Shown in pieces: positions 35,662 to 46,275 of a DNA stretch of 64,000 nucleotides. The notes beneath the pieces are model-generated. The model was not told the origin of the DNA, did not search any database, and saw nothing but the letters and a program-made list of their open reading frames with translations. Source of the stretch: Halichondria panicea. Its lineage: Eukaryota; Porifera; Demospongiae; Suberitida; Halichondriidae. The stretch spans positions 4,338,830 to 4,402,829 of the forward strand of contig NC_087389.1 of the NCBI RefSeq assembly GCF_963675165.1, given 5' to 3'. The translations under genes and the position numbers were made by a program. Position 1 is the first letter of the stretch; every line of letters begins with the position of its first letter.

Positions 35662-37014
35662 ATGGACGAAGTCATTAGTCAAGGTAATGATGCATACGGT
35701 CTTGGAAGTAAAGTGGAGGATGAAAATGTTTATGAACCTGTACCAACCCGTGGCAACACCCTCCATAAAAAGAACAAGGAAGAACTCAACCCAGCAGCTG
35801 GCAAAGAAGTGTCGGACAAAGTGAGGAAGTCGCGAGTAAATTGCCATGCTATTGCTACCATCTTAGCTCTAGTAATGTCTGTCCTTTCTCTGATAGTGGC
35901 TTTGGTAGGAGTGAGCTTTGCTACAATAGTGTTGAACAATCAGCAAGGTCAACTGAGCAGTTCCAGTCAGGAGGTGGAATCCCAGATCAACCAAATTCAA
36001 TTATCAAATGAGCAGTGTAAGATTCAGATATCTGATTTGCATACTCATTTAAACAACTCAAATCAAATGTTAAACGACTCGAACCAACAGATTCAGATGT
36101 TTCAGGGTCAACTGGACCACACAAACAAACAGATTCAAGTTCTATTTCAAGCTCATCGGAACATAATAGCAAGACTTCAATTAGGTACCGTAAGTTTTCC
36201 AGCTAGCTCTTGCAATGACATCCCTCAATACAAACCATCTGGAGAATACTGGATTGCGACTGACAGTACTAGCTCTCCTGTCCAGGTCTACTGTGACATG
36301 AATCGAACAAGTTGTAGCTGCAGCACTACAGGAGGATGGATGAGGGTAGCCAACCTTGACATGACTGACTCCAACCAAAACTGCCCAGATGGATTCAGAC
36401 TGGTGTCCAGGACACCACCACCACTGCGTACTTGTGGCAGACCTGGACCAGCAGGATGTGTGTCTACTAGCTATCCAACTTATGGAATGGAGTACTCTCG
36501 AGTTTGTGGGAGAGTGATTGCATAGCTATCAAGACAAGACTCCAGATGCTTTAATTTTGCACCGTATTTCTTCAACAGAGCTGTAACTATTGATGATGTT
36601 TACGTTGATGGTGTGAGCCTAACCCATGGACAGTCGCCTCGTAAGCACATCTGGACATTTGCTAATGCAGTCGATGAAATTAAATCCAACAAATATGTGT
36701 GTCCCTGCACAAGACCTGGCCTCACCTACACTGGAGCTGTACCACTCTTCATCGGTCAAGACTACTTCTGTGAAACTGCAAGCCGACAGCTCCTGCCATT
36801 GGACAATGTCTTTATCTTCTACCCTGGTGATCCAGTCTGGGATGGTCAGGGATGTGGGGATAACAGTACTTGCTGTGAATTCAACAACCCACCATGGTTC
36901 TGCAAGCAACTCCCTCAGCCGTCAATAGACGACATTGAGTTGAGGCTCTGTGGTGATGAAGACACTGACGATAAAGACATAGTACTACAGCTAGTGGAGA
37001 TCTACATTCGCTGA
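35662..37014 (+). pseudogene. Array gene A: type II membrane protein with fibrinogen-like/Cys-rich ectodomain, frame broken
   Basis: Intronless. The first 287 codons give a cytoplasmic tail (NDAYGLGSKVEDENVYEPVP), one transmembrane helix, a Gln/Asn-rich stalk longer than in genes B and D, and the first half of the ectodomain (SGEYWI...VYCDMNRTSCSC, GGWMRVANLDMTD). At about 36521 four extra bases (cata) in gattgcatagctatc shift the frame into TAG; about 35 bp later five extra bases (aattt) restore it, and the remaining ectodomain reads on to the TGA at 37014. Paralogues have neither insertion. So the copy encodes a truncated protein unless the insertions are assembly errors. Promoter elements resemble those of B and D. 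Confidence 0.85.
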
Positions 37015-37342
37015 TATATACGTACCGACACTCAATTAAGTATATAACAACATTTTGGATTGTTAAATTATATAGAGACTAGAGAAATGTAAAAGACGCG
37101 CCGCAATAAATACGCTGGTGTAAAATAGTGCGCGGCCCCATTTTTTTCTGTGGTCTTGAGCACCTCCCTGCTTCAATCTCTAGAAACACCCGTGGTGTAG
37201 CAACAGTATACTTAATGAGATGAGGTTACTACATGTCTTATGGATGACATTGTTGAATTCAAGTCTTCCTAGATGCTTTTGTTTTGTTGAGAGAGAGTGG
37301 GATCACTTATGATATAAAAGTTGTTGTAAATCAACCTATTAC
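37015..37342. other. 3' flank of gene A
   Basis: AT-rich; begins with sequence similar to the 3' flanks of genes B and D, then diverges. No gene was seen. Confidence 0.5.
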
Positions 37343-37456
37343 CAGAGGAGGTCCGACATACGTGCACGAATCACTACAAGTTCAGTGCATTTGGCCTGGA
37401 CATAATCAATACACTGAACTTGTAGTGATTCGTGCACGCATGTCGGACCTCCTCTG
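37343..37456. repeat. Near-perfect 45-bp hairpin
   Basis: Arms 37343-37387 and 37412-37456 are complementary with one mismatch visible (acatacgtg against cacgcatgt), separated by a 24-base loop (catttggcctggac...). Such a long stem could be a foldback transposon or a small-RNA precursor. No second copy was seen in the window. Confidence 0.8.
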
Positions 37457-37635
37457 TCTGTAGCTCTAAGCATTGGAAACGCATTACGTCATACGGCTCA
37501 ATTACTACTGACTGGATTTAGCATGAGTACTATGTAAACAATAAAGCTATCTACAAATTTTAAAGTCTAATCTATTTGAGAAATAGCTTCCACAAATCGT
37601 CACTATAGTACTAAAAATTTCACTTAAAATAGAGT

Positions 37636-37890
37636 TTAACCAGGAGCACATAAAGAGAAAGAGCATCTAACTGTGTAGAAGAGCTGTTGTCTATTAAGTG
37701 GTTTGACCAAATATTTCCGGTAGTTGTGAAATATGTGAATATCATTACCAGTACGAATTCAGAGAAGTGTTGCTGTGTTGTGGTTTTGTCAGCTTGTACT
37801 TGTTACTACAACCACTTAGACAACATCCAGCCATTCTGAGTATCTGTAGAGAGTTAGATGCTCCTTCACTTTATGTGCTCCTGGTGTAAC
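37636..37890. mobile_element. Foldback MITE
   Basis: Inverted arms ccaggagcacataaagagaa and ttcactttatgtgctcctgg, followed inward by gagcatctaact / agttagatgctc and a second complementary pair around aagtggtt / aaccactt. Confidence 0.75.
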
Positions 37891-38716
37891 TCGCATACTA
37901 TAATTATACAGCTCTATTTTGTAAGAACAAGATTCTCTCATGTAACCAATTCATAATTCCTTTTATTGAGCAATAGAGCTTCTGCAAACAACTCACCCTA
38001 ACTTACAATACACCATCCAAACTTTATGGCACCACTACTATATGTTTTTATGTACCTCACTTGATTGGCTTGAACGCTGAAAGAATGGTCTTGAGGCCCC
38101 AAAATACAGCTAAAAAACCTTGGCTGCCGGAAAAGTGCCCTCGGCGAAATTATTTGCACACGGCCACCGTCGTGTGGAAAACGGTGCACTTTATATAACA
38201 CCAAATGACCTCTAGACTTATCGTAGGATTGTACCATACAGACTCTATTGAAAACATTGGTGCACGTGATGCGTTTCCAATCCATTTCCTTTACTATCTA
38301 TATGCTCTAAGTATTTATCTATGAGCGCAAGACCCACTCACTGTACACTGATCTCCTGCATGGTCAACCTTCTTTTTCCACTCTGGCACGAAGCCCACCA
38401 ACACACGCCTCTCCTGGGCACAGTCTCAGTACTTGGGCTAGTGCATGTAATTTCACTAGCAGGGACTATAGCTCTTTATAAGAGCAGCTGAACTTGTTGC
38501 TAGTCAAGTCCACTTCTAAAAGTACACACATAATTATGTGACACTTGAAGTGACCGTCATTAAACATAAATGCCAGACTTATTATGTTTATGCCCATTAT
38601 GTGACAGGCCGAAATGGACTCTGCATGGGGTCATCTTACCTAGATAGCAGAAGCACTATAATTATGGTCTTGCATGCATGGATTCTAAGAAAGGCCACAC
38701 CCATTAAGGCTGACCG
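37891..38716. other. Intergenic region
   Basis: No gene recognised. A - strand open stretch at 37998-38285 (95 codons) has no family resemblance and no TATA or splice context, so I do not call it a gene. Confidence 0.4.
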
Positions 38717-38967
38717 CATTCCCATCAAAACTAAAACCAAGATATTCAACTTAGATAGTTTATTGCAATTGGCCCGGTAGTAGATTGTGGTCAAGGGCCG
38801 GGTGTCTGTTCTGAGGTGGCGGCAACTGTCTGCTGTGGGCTCTTCTATTCAGCAGATTTTGCATTCCCATCAAATTTAAAACCAAGCTATTCAACTTAGA
38901 TGGTTACCTGTTCTGAGGCCGTGGCGGCAACTGTCTGCTGTGGGCTCTTCTATTCAGCAGGTTTTGC
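38717..38967. repeat. Direct duplication, unit about 140 bp
   Basis: cattcccatcaaaactaaaa at about 38717 recurs as cattcccatcaaatttaaaa at about 38860, each followed by a shared ggcggcaactgtctgctgtg and ctcttctattcagcag segment. Confidence 0.7.
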
Positions 38968-39184
38968 GAGATAGAACTACATGTATTAATTTAACATTAG
39001 TGTTTATTTGCAGATTTTAACTGCTGAGCAACACTCTGGTGGTGGTAAAGTACAGTACTGCTACATGCATGTATTAAACACATTATGCCACTGTTAGTTA
39101 CATACTTGTTTCAGATCAACCTCCCTCCTCGGTTTTGCTCACCTCCTCAATTAAGTGCTAGTTTATATACACAATCACAGATTT

Positions 39185-40087
39185 TGATCATAAGGCCTTG
39201 CTTTTCTCCCTCTTGCAGCTACCAATAGCTAGTGTTCTAGTGTTGAGCTAACTACTAAGTAGGGTAGCAACACTCGATGAATAAGTTTTGCTACCCAGTC
39301 TTCTGAAGCATTATTTTGCAAATCCATGCAAGAAAACATGACTAGAAACCTATAGTCTACACAGACAGTCACACACCGTAGACAAACAAACACACTATCG
39401 TATACCTCGCTTGCGCATGTGAAATCAGGATGGTTGTGGTTGCCTAGTTAATTGTGCTAGCCTTGTCACCAGGCTTATAATTGTAATGATAGGTGCCATT
39501 TTAGACCAAGCGTTATAACATTCGAGAAAAATCGGCCTGGTGACGAAGTTAGCACAATGTATGTTAGGTAATCCCTATACAAACAGTATACACATTTGGG
39601 ATTCCTTAAATGCTATCTTTTGCTTTCAAGTCCTACAAACTTTTACGTAATTGCGAGATGCTCGGTTCGTGACGAGTGACATGTGAACAATATTAGATCC
39701 TAAGTGTAAAAGACACTGTGGATTCAATTGAATAAACTTACTACAGCAGCTGTGTTGTTGGTTTCTAGTAGTTTTCAGGAACTAAACATTTTAAATTTAG
39801 GGGCGAGTGATGGAAGAACATCCGAATCCTAAGTGTAAAAGACACTGTGGGTTTACAGTGTTTACATTATCTATATTATAGCAGCTGTGATGTTGTGTAT
39901 GTAACAGTCTGGATTAGCTTAACTTAGCTATCGCTTTATCTAATGACTCAACTAAGACAGAACATGCCAATTATATAAATACATTGCTCATAATCATTAC
40001 TCATAGATGGCTAAATATAGACCATTGTTCAGTCATTCCACAGTGTATAAAAGCTATCTGTGTAAAAGAACATAAATTACATTGATA
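39185..40087 (+). promoter_or_regulatory. Upstream block of gene B (duplicated before gene D)
   Basis: This block, from tcttgcagctaccaatagct to the ATG, is repeated almost colinearly at about 43975-44991. Both contain the foldback (39456-39561), two palindromic motifs (39703-39717 and 39832-39846), gatggctaaatatagaccat and a TATA box (40046-40053). Confidence 0.7.
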
Positions 40088-41335
40088 ATGGACAAAATCA
40101 TTAGTCAAAGTAATGATGCATACAGTCTTGGAAGTAAAGTGGAGGATGAAAATGTTTATGAACCTGTACCACCGCGTGGCGGCACCCTCCCTCAAGAAGA
40201 AGTCAACTCAGCAGCGGTCAAAGAGAGGAAGTTGCGAGTTAATTGCTATGCTATCGTCACCATCATTGCTCTAGTAATGTCTGTCCTTTCTCTGATAGTG
40301 GCTTTGGTAGCAGTGAGTTATGCTACAATAGAGTTAAACAACCAGCAAGGTCAACTGGGCAGTTCCAGTCTGGAAATGGAATCCCAGATCAACCAAATTC
40401 GACTATCAAATGAGCAGTGTAAGATTCAGATATCTGATTTGCATACTCATTTGAACAACTCAAATCAAATGTTAAACGACTCAAACCAACAGATTCAAAT
40501 TCTTTTCCAAGATGTTCGAGAAATTATAGCAACTGTTTCAGTTCGCTCCTGCAGTGACATCCCTCAATACAAACCATCTGGAGAATACTGGATTGCGACT
40601 GACAGTACTAGCTCTCCTGTTTAGGTCTACTGTGACATGGACCGAACCAGTTGTAGCTGCAGCACTGCAGGAGGATGGATGAGGGTAGCCAACCTCGACA
40701 TGACTGACCGTAACCAAAACTGCCCAGATGGATTCAGACTGGTGTTGAACAATACAACACCACCACTGCGTACTTGTGGCAGACCTGGACCAGCAGGATG
40801 TGTGTCTACTACCTATCCAACTTATGGGGTGGAGTACTCTCGAGTTTGTGGAAGAGTGATTGGTTATCAAAACAAAACTACAGATGGTTTTGCACCGTAT
40901 TACTTCAACAGAGCTGTAACTATTGATGATGTTTACGTTGATGGTGTGAGCCTAACCCATGGACAGTCACCTCGTCAGCACATCTGGACATTTGCTAATG
41001 CAATCGATGAAGTAAATTCGAATCGCTGGGTGTGTCCCTGTACAAGATCTGACGTGGCCTACACTGGAGCTGTACCACCCTTCATTGCTCAAGATTACTT
41101 CTGTGAAACTGGAAGCCGACAGTATCATGAGAGTATCTTCTACCCTGATGATCCAGTCTGGGACGGTCAGGGATGTGGGAGTAACAGTACTTGCTGTGAG
41201 TTCAACAATCCACCGTGGTTCTGCAAGCAACTCTCTCAACCGACTACAGACGATATCGAGTTGAGGCTCTGTGGTGATGAAGAGACTGAAAATGAAGACA
41301 TAGTACTACAGCTAGTGGAGATCTACATTCGCTGA
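40088..41335 (+). pseudogene. Array gene B: membrane protein with a single nonsense codon
   Basis: Intronless; 416 codons if the one in-frame stop is ignored. Layout: tail NDAYSLGSKVEDENVYEPVP, transmembrane helix (IVTIIALVMSVLSLIVALVA), stalk, ectodomain. At 40622-40624 TAG replaces the CAG (Gln of SSPVQVYCDM) found in every paralogue: a single C-to-T change. After it the frame is completely open and well conserved to the TGA at 41335, with all cysteines and the terminal DIELRLCGDEE...VEIYIR. It is therefore either a very young pseudogene, an allele, a sequencing error, or recoded. Confidence 0.88.
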
Positions 41336-41756
41336 TATAATTATATATACGCATATACTTGCACTCAATTAAATCAGTAACAATAATTATATAGAGACAT
41401 AGAGACTATAATTATAGAGATGATGAAGAGGGAACCTTAAAGTGTTCGATCCTTTTACAATTATGAATTGTCTTACAATATACATGCATGTAAATTGTCT
41501 TTTGAAGAATTGGTTTCAGGTATAATTATATACATTGAGTGTGACTATACAGTCAAACCCCCATTCATAATCTCAGTGTCGCAGTGCAACAATATTATCT
41601 GTTCCTATATATCCATGGCCAGAACTGGAAACTTTTGCTTTTAGCTGGGCATGGGAATACGTTCACTGTAAGCAAGTTAATTTGAATAGTGTGAACAGTT
41701 GACTGGCCTTTGTGGTTGGTGGATTTCATGGCTGCATATTTCCAGATGTGAAAGAA
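41336..41756. other. Spacer between gene B and fragment C
   Basis: Colinear with the 3' flank of gene D once its two insertions (46276-49491 and about 49691-50163) are removed: both contain gaagagggaacct, tgttcgatcctt, ttttgaagaatt, caggtataattatat and acagtcaaacccc. Confidence 0.65.
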
Positions 41757-42492
41757 CAGTACTAGCTCTCCTGTTCAAGTCTACTGTGACATGAACCGAA
41801 CAAGCTGTAGCTGCAACACTACAGGAGGATGGATGAGGGTAGCCAACCTCGACATGACTGACTCCAACCAAAACTGCCCAGATGGATTCAGACTGGTGAA
41901 CAGGACAACACCACCACTGCGTACTTGTGGCAGACCTGGACCAGGATGTGTGTCTACCACCTATCCAACTTATGGAGTGGAGCACTCTCGAGTTTGTGGG
42001 AGAGTGATTGGCTATCAAGACATGTCTCCAAATGCTTTTGCACCGTATAACCTCAACAGAACTTTGATATCTATTGATGGTGTTTACGTTGATGGTGTGA
42101 GCCTAACTTATGGACAGTCACCTCGTCAACACATCTGGACATTTGCTAATGCAATCGACGAGGTTAATTTGGGTATTGTATATAGTTGTCCCTGCACAAG
42201 ACCTGACCTCAACTACACTGGAGCTGCACCTCCTCTCTTCATCGGTCAAGACTATTTCTGTGAAACTGGAAGCCGACAAGTCTGGAGCTACATCTTCTAC
42301 CCTGATGATCCAGTCTGGGACGGTCAGGGATGTGGGGTTAACAGTACTTGCTGTGAGTTCAACAATCCACCATGGTTCTGCAAGCAACTCCCTCAGCCAA
42401 CTACAGACAATATCGAGTTGAGGATTTGTGGCAATCAAGACATTAATGATGAAGACACGCCTCTTGAAATTGTTGAGATCTTTGTACAGTGA
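41757..42492 (+). pseudogene. Array copy C: 5'-truncated, ectodomain only
   Basis: Homology to the family starts abruptly at NSTSSPVQVYCDMN (41757) and runs open to the TGA at 42492, ending DIELRICGNQ-type sequence (NIELRICGNQDINDED...IVEIFVQ). Upstream there is no tail, transmembrane or stalk coding sequence, and a TGA lies three codons before the homology. The first ATG in frame (41791) would give a 233-residue protein without signal or anchor. The C-terminal domain itself shows no damage, so recent truncation is likely. Confidence 0.8.
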
Positions 42493-43409
42493 AGATACTG
42501 ACTCAGAGATTCGTGCAGACTAATTTAATATCATGCAATCAGTTCTTATTCGTACGCTTGTCTTTTGTTGTCCTGAGTAGCCTCTTAGTTTTACTGTCAT
42601 GCATGCATGTATAATATTCTGAGTTACCGTATAGCAGACTGCTTTCATGTAATGTTGTTCATGGCCCTTACTATAATTATAACTAGCCATTGCTTGTATA
42701 GAATCGCATTATTAAAACGTAGCTATAATTATGTTTGGATTTCAACACAAAAACTGTCATCTTCTTTTTAAGTGCACATGGTTACAATTTCTGGCGTGTT
42801 CGAGCTGTATATGCTGCATGGAAGCTGCTATATAATTATGCATGTATACTGATGCACATCCTTTACAGAAATGGTTTTACATTTTACACAGCGACTTATA
42901 ATTATGTGTGTGAAAGAAGGTGTGAAGCGGCACTCAGCAAAGTAATGGCTGCATGGTTCAATGGGTATGAGCGACTTCCTATGGTATATTCAGGCGACGA
43001 CAGTGTCTATATCGTGTTATCACATAATAAATACGGTTTGTTTCATGTCAAAGTAACACAAAAAATAGCACCCCCTCAGATTTCAAACAAAACTTTGCAT
43101 ATTCACCTTATCCAACCATAACAGCCCCATAAGTAATAATTACGAGCTTTAAAATTAACCAGCAAGTGCTTGATCACTGGTTTAAAGTCAGTTTTTGTTT
43201 ACATGGTTGCATTCTGAAAGCATATCACCGAAAGCAACTATAATTATATGCATATACACCTTACAGAGTGAGTGCACAGCAAAGTAAATCAATGTTTTTT
43301 TTACAAACACGTGCGTACTAATGCATGCATGGTGTTTAGAATGATGGTTTTTGACGACAAGATACAAACCTAGGGCAGCTGAGGTGGGTTGAGCAAGTCT
43401 ATGCCTATA
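42493..43409. other. Intergenic region
   Basis: AT-rich. A + strand open stretch at 42735-43121 (128 codons) has no recognisable domain or start context; not called. Confidence 0.4.
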
Positions 43410-43804
43410 CAGGGCCGTAGATAGGGGGGGTTGCCCCCTTGGCATTCTAAATTTCATTTCTAGATATATGGCCTGGAATAGGGGCTAGCATTGTGCAATA
43501 GCAATTGACTGCTAGAGAGATGTCGTTGCGTGGAAGGAACATCGCGAGTGTGTACACGGCACAGAGAAGACTATAGATCTACAGTTTGGCTCTCTGAACA
43601 AAGAGACTTCATTGAGTGAATATAAGTTTTGCTAGAGCTAGAAAACCTATGACTCGTGTTGCTGTTTTCCTACTATGCAGTGAATCAAGTGCATATAATC
43701 ATTATACTTAATACATTTCCTCTTGTAACCAGAACATTTTTTGGCACGTTCACGTGCGCCTTGTTATTTTGCTACCCCCGTAATCTAAGCTATCCACGTC
43801 CCTG
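43410..43804. mobile_element. MITE with CTATA target duplication
   Basis: Ends cagggccgtagatagggggg and (inverted) cagggacgtggatagcttag; flanked on both sides by ctata (43405-43409 and 43805-43809). Confidence 0.65.
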
Positions 43805-43974
43805 CTATATAATTATACCTTAGAATAATATTATGCCTATTATTATGCGTGATTTATAATCATTATTATAACATAATGAAAGCACCGTGGGTAATGATAG
43901 ATCAAACGATCGATGCCAAAAGTTCAAGTCTAAAATTAATGGCTGCATCAGTGCAGCAGAGCCTTGCAGCTCTC

Positions 43975-44991
43975 TTCTGACTCTTGCAGCTACCAATAGC
44001 TAGCGTTCTAGTGCAGCGCTAACTACTAAGTAGAGTAGCAACACTCGATGAATACGTTTTGCTACGCACTCTTCTGAAAAGGCTGCAATGGCATTCCAAG
44101 TAAGCAAAACTAGGCATAACTTGAGAATGAACCATTATTTTGCAAATCCACGTATTAAGATGTGACTAGAAACCTATAGAAACTCTTACTTGCACTTCAT
44201 TGATCTCCTTGAGCAGCTGTAGCAGTCTACACAGACACACAGACACACCGTAGACAAACAAACACACTACCGTATACCTCGCTTGCGCACGCGCACCGAG
44301 GCATAGTTATAAATATGGAATCAGGATGGTTGTGGTTGCCTAGTTAATTGTGCTAGCCTTGTCACCAGGCTTATAATTGTAATGATAGGTGCCATTTTAG
44401 ACCAAGCGCTGTAACATTCGAGAAAAATCGGCCTGGTAACGAAGTTAGCACAATGTATGTTAGGTAATCCCTACTACACATTTGGGATTCCTTAAATGCT
44501 ATATCTTTTGCTTTCAAGTCCTACAAACCTTTACGTAATTGCGAGATGCTCGGTTCGTGACGAGTGACATGTGAACAATATCAGATCCTAAGTGTAAAAG
44601 ACACGGATTTAATTGAATAAACTTACTATAGCAGCTGTGTTGTTGGTTTCTAGTAGTTTTCTAGGAACTAGACATTTTAAATTTAGAGGCGAGTGACGGA
44701 AGAACGTTTGAATCCTAAGTGTAAAAGACACTGTGGGTTTACAGTGTTTACATTTATAATTGTTATAGCAGCTGTGATGTTGTGTATGTAACAGTCTGGA
44801 TTAGCTTAACTTAGCTATCGCTTTATCCAATATATATGACTCAACTGATAATACAAGACAGAACATGCCAATAAGAACATAAATACATTGCTCATAATCA
44901 TTACTCATAGATGGCTAAATATAGACCATTGTTCAGTCGTTCCACAGTGTATAAAAGCTATTTGTGTAAAAGAACATAAATTACATTGATA
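43975..44991 (+). promoter_or_regulatory. Upstream block of gene D (copy of the gene B block)
   Basis: Colinear with 39185-40087. Palindromic motifs at 44591-44605 (last base changed) and 44718-44732; TATA box tataaaag at 44950-44957. Confidence 0.7.
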
Positions 44992-46248
44992 ATGGACGAA
45001 GTCATTAGTCAAAGTAATGATGCATACGGTCTTGGAAGTAAAGTGGAGGATGAAAATGTTTATGAACCTGTACCAACCCGTGGCAACACCCTCCCTCAGG
45101 AAGAAGTCAACTCAGCAGCGGTCAAAGAGAGGAAGTTGCGAGTAAATTGCTATGCTATTGTCACCATCATTGCTCTAGTGATGTCTGTCCTTTCTCTGAT
45201 AGTGGCTTTGGTAGCAGTGAGTTATGCTACAATAGAGTTAAACAACCAGCAAGGTCAACTGGGCAGTTCTAGTCTGGAAATGGAATCCCAGATCAACCAA
45301 ATTCGATTATCAAATGATCAGTGTAAGATTCAGATATCTGATTTGCATACTCATCTGAACAACTCAAATCAAATGTTAAACGACTCAAACCAACAGATTC
45401 AAATTATCTTCCAAGATGTTCGAGAAATTATAGCAACTGTTTCAGTTAGCTCCTGCAGTGACATCCCTCAATACAAACCATCTGGAGAATACTGGATTGC
45501 GACTAACGCTACTAGCTCTCCTGTTCAGGTCTACTGTGACATGGACCGAACAAGTTGTAGCTGCAGCACTACAGGAGGATGGATGAGGGTAGCCAACCTC
45601 GACATGACTGACCGTAACCAAAATTGCCCCGATGGATTCAGACTGGTGAACAGGACAACACCACCACTGCGTATTTGTGGTAGACCTGGACCAACAGGAT
45701 GTGTGTCTACTACCTATCCAACTCATGGGGTGGAGCACTCTCGAGTTTGTGGGAGAGTGATTGGTTACCAAGACAAAACTACAGATGGTTTTGCACCTTA
45801 TTACTTCAACAGAACTGTAACTATTGATGATGTTTATGTTGCTGGTGTGAGCCTAACCCATGGACAGTTGCCTCGTCAGCACATCTGGACATTTGCTAAT
45901 GCAATCAATGAAGTAAGTTCGAATCGCTGGGTATGTCCCTGCACAAGACCTGACCTGGCCTACACTGGAGCTGTACCACCCTTCATCGGTCAGGACTACT
46001 TCTGTGAAACTGCAAGCCGACAGCTCCTGTCATTGGACAATGCCTTTATCTTCTTTCCCGATGATCCAGTTTGGGACGGTCAGGGATGTGAAGGTACCAG
46101 CACTTGCTGCGAGTTCAATAATCCACCATGGTTCTGCAAGCAACTCCCTCAGCCGACTACAGACGATATTGAGTTGAGGCTCTGTGGTGATGAAGACACT
46201 GAAAATGAAGACACACCTCTAGAGCTAGTGGAGATCTACATTCGCTGA
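44992..46248 (+). CDS. Array gene D: intact type II membrane protein with fibrinogen-like/Cys-rich ectodomain
   Basis: Intronless, 418 residues. Residues 1-52: cytoplasmic tail with two tyrosines (Y12 in DAYGLGSKV, Y24 in NVYEPVP) and a basic KERKLR before the membrane. Residues about 53-77: transmembrane helix. Residues about 80-150: Asn/Gln-rich, heptad-like stalk with several N-glycosylation sites (NNS, NDS). From residue 154: ectodomain that opens like a fibrinogen C-terminal domain (CSDIPQYKPSGEYWI, VYCDMDRTSC, GGWMRVANLDMTD) but continues with family-specific CGRPGPTGCVST, SRVCGRVIGYQ, PRQHIWTFANA, CPCTRPD, CETASRQ, DDPVWDGQGC and CCEFNNPPWFCKQLPQPTTD. No signal peptide, so type II signal-anchor topology. 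I recognise similar ectodomains from sponge and cnidarian predicted proteins, but no function is known. Start ATG chosen 35 bp after a TATA box. Confidence 0.88.
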   Translation: MDEVISQSNDAYGLGSKVEDENVYEPVPTRGNTLPQEEVNSAAVKERKLRVNCYAIVTIIALVMSVLSLIVALVAVSYATIELNNQQGQLGSSSLEMESQINQIRLSNDQCKIQISDLHTHLNNSNQMLNDSNQQIQIIFQDVREIIATVSVSSCSDIPQYKPSGEYWIATNATSSPVQVYCDMDRTSCSCSTTGGWMRVANLDMTDRNQNCPDGFRLVNRTTPPLRICGRPGPTGCVSTTYPTHGVEHSRVCGRVIGYQDKTTDGFAPYYFNRTVTIDDVYVAGVSLTHGQLPRQHIWTFANAINEVSSNRWVCPCTRPDLAYTGAVPPFIGQDYFCETASRQLLSLDNAFIFFPDDPVWDGQGCEGTSTCCEFNNPPWFCKQLPQPTTDDIELRLCGDEDTENEDTPLELVEIYIR

Positions 46249-46275
46249 TATATACATACAACTTCAGTAACAATT

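Noticed and set aside
37998..38285. 95-codon open stretch on the - strand
   Set aside because: No family resemblance and no gene context.
42735..43121. 128-codon open stretch on the + strand
   Set aside because: No recognisable domain, biased composition typical of AT-rich intergenic DNA, and no promoter or splice signals.
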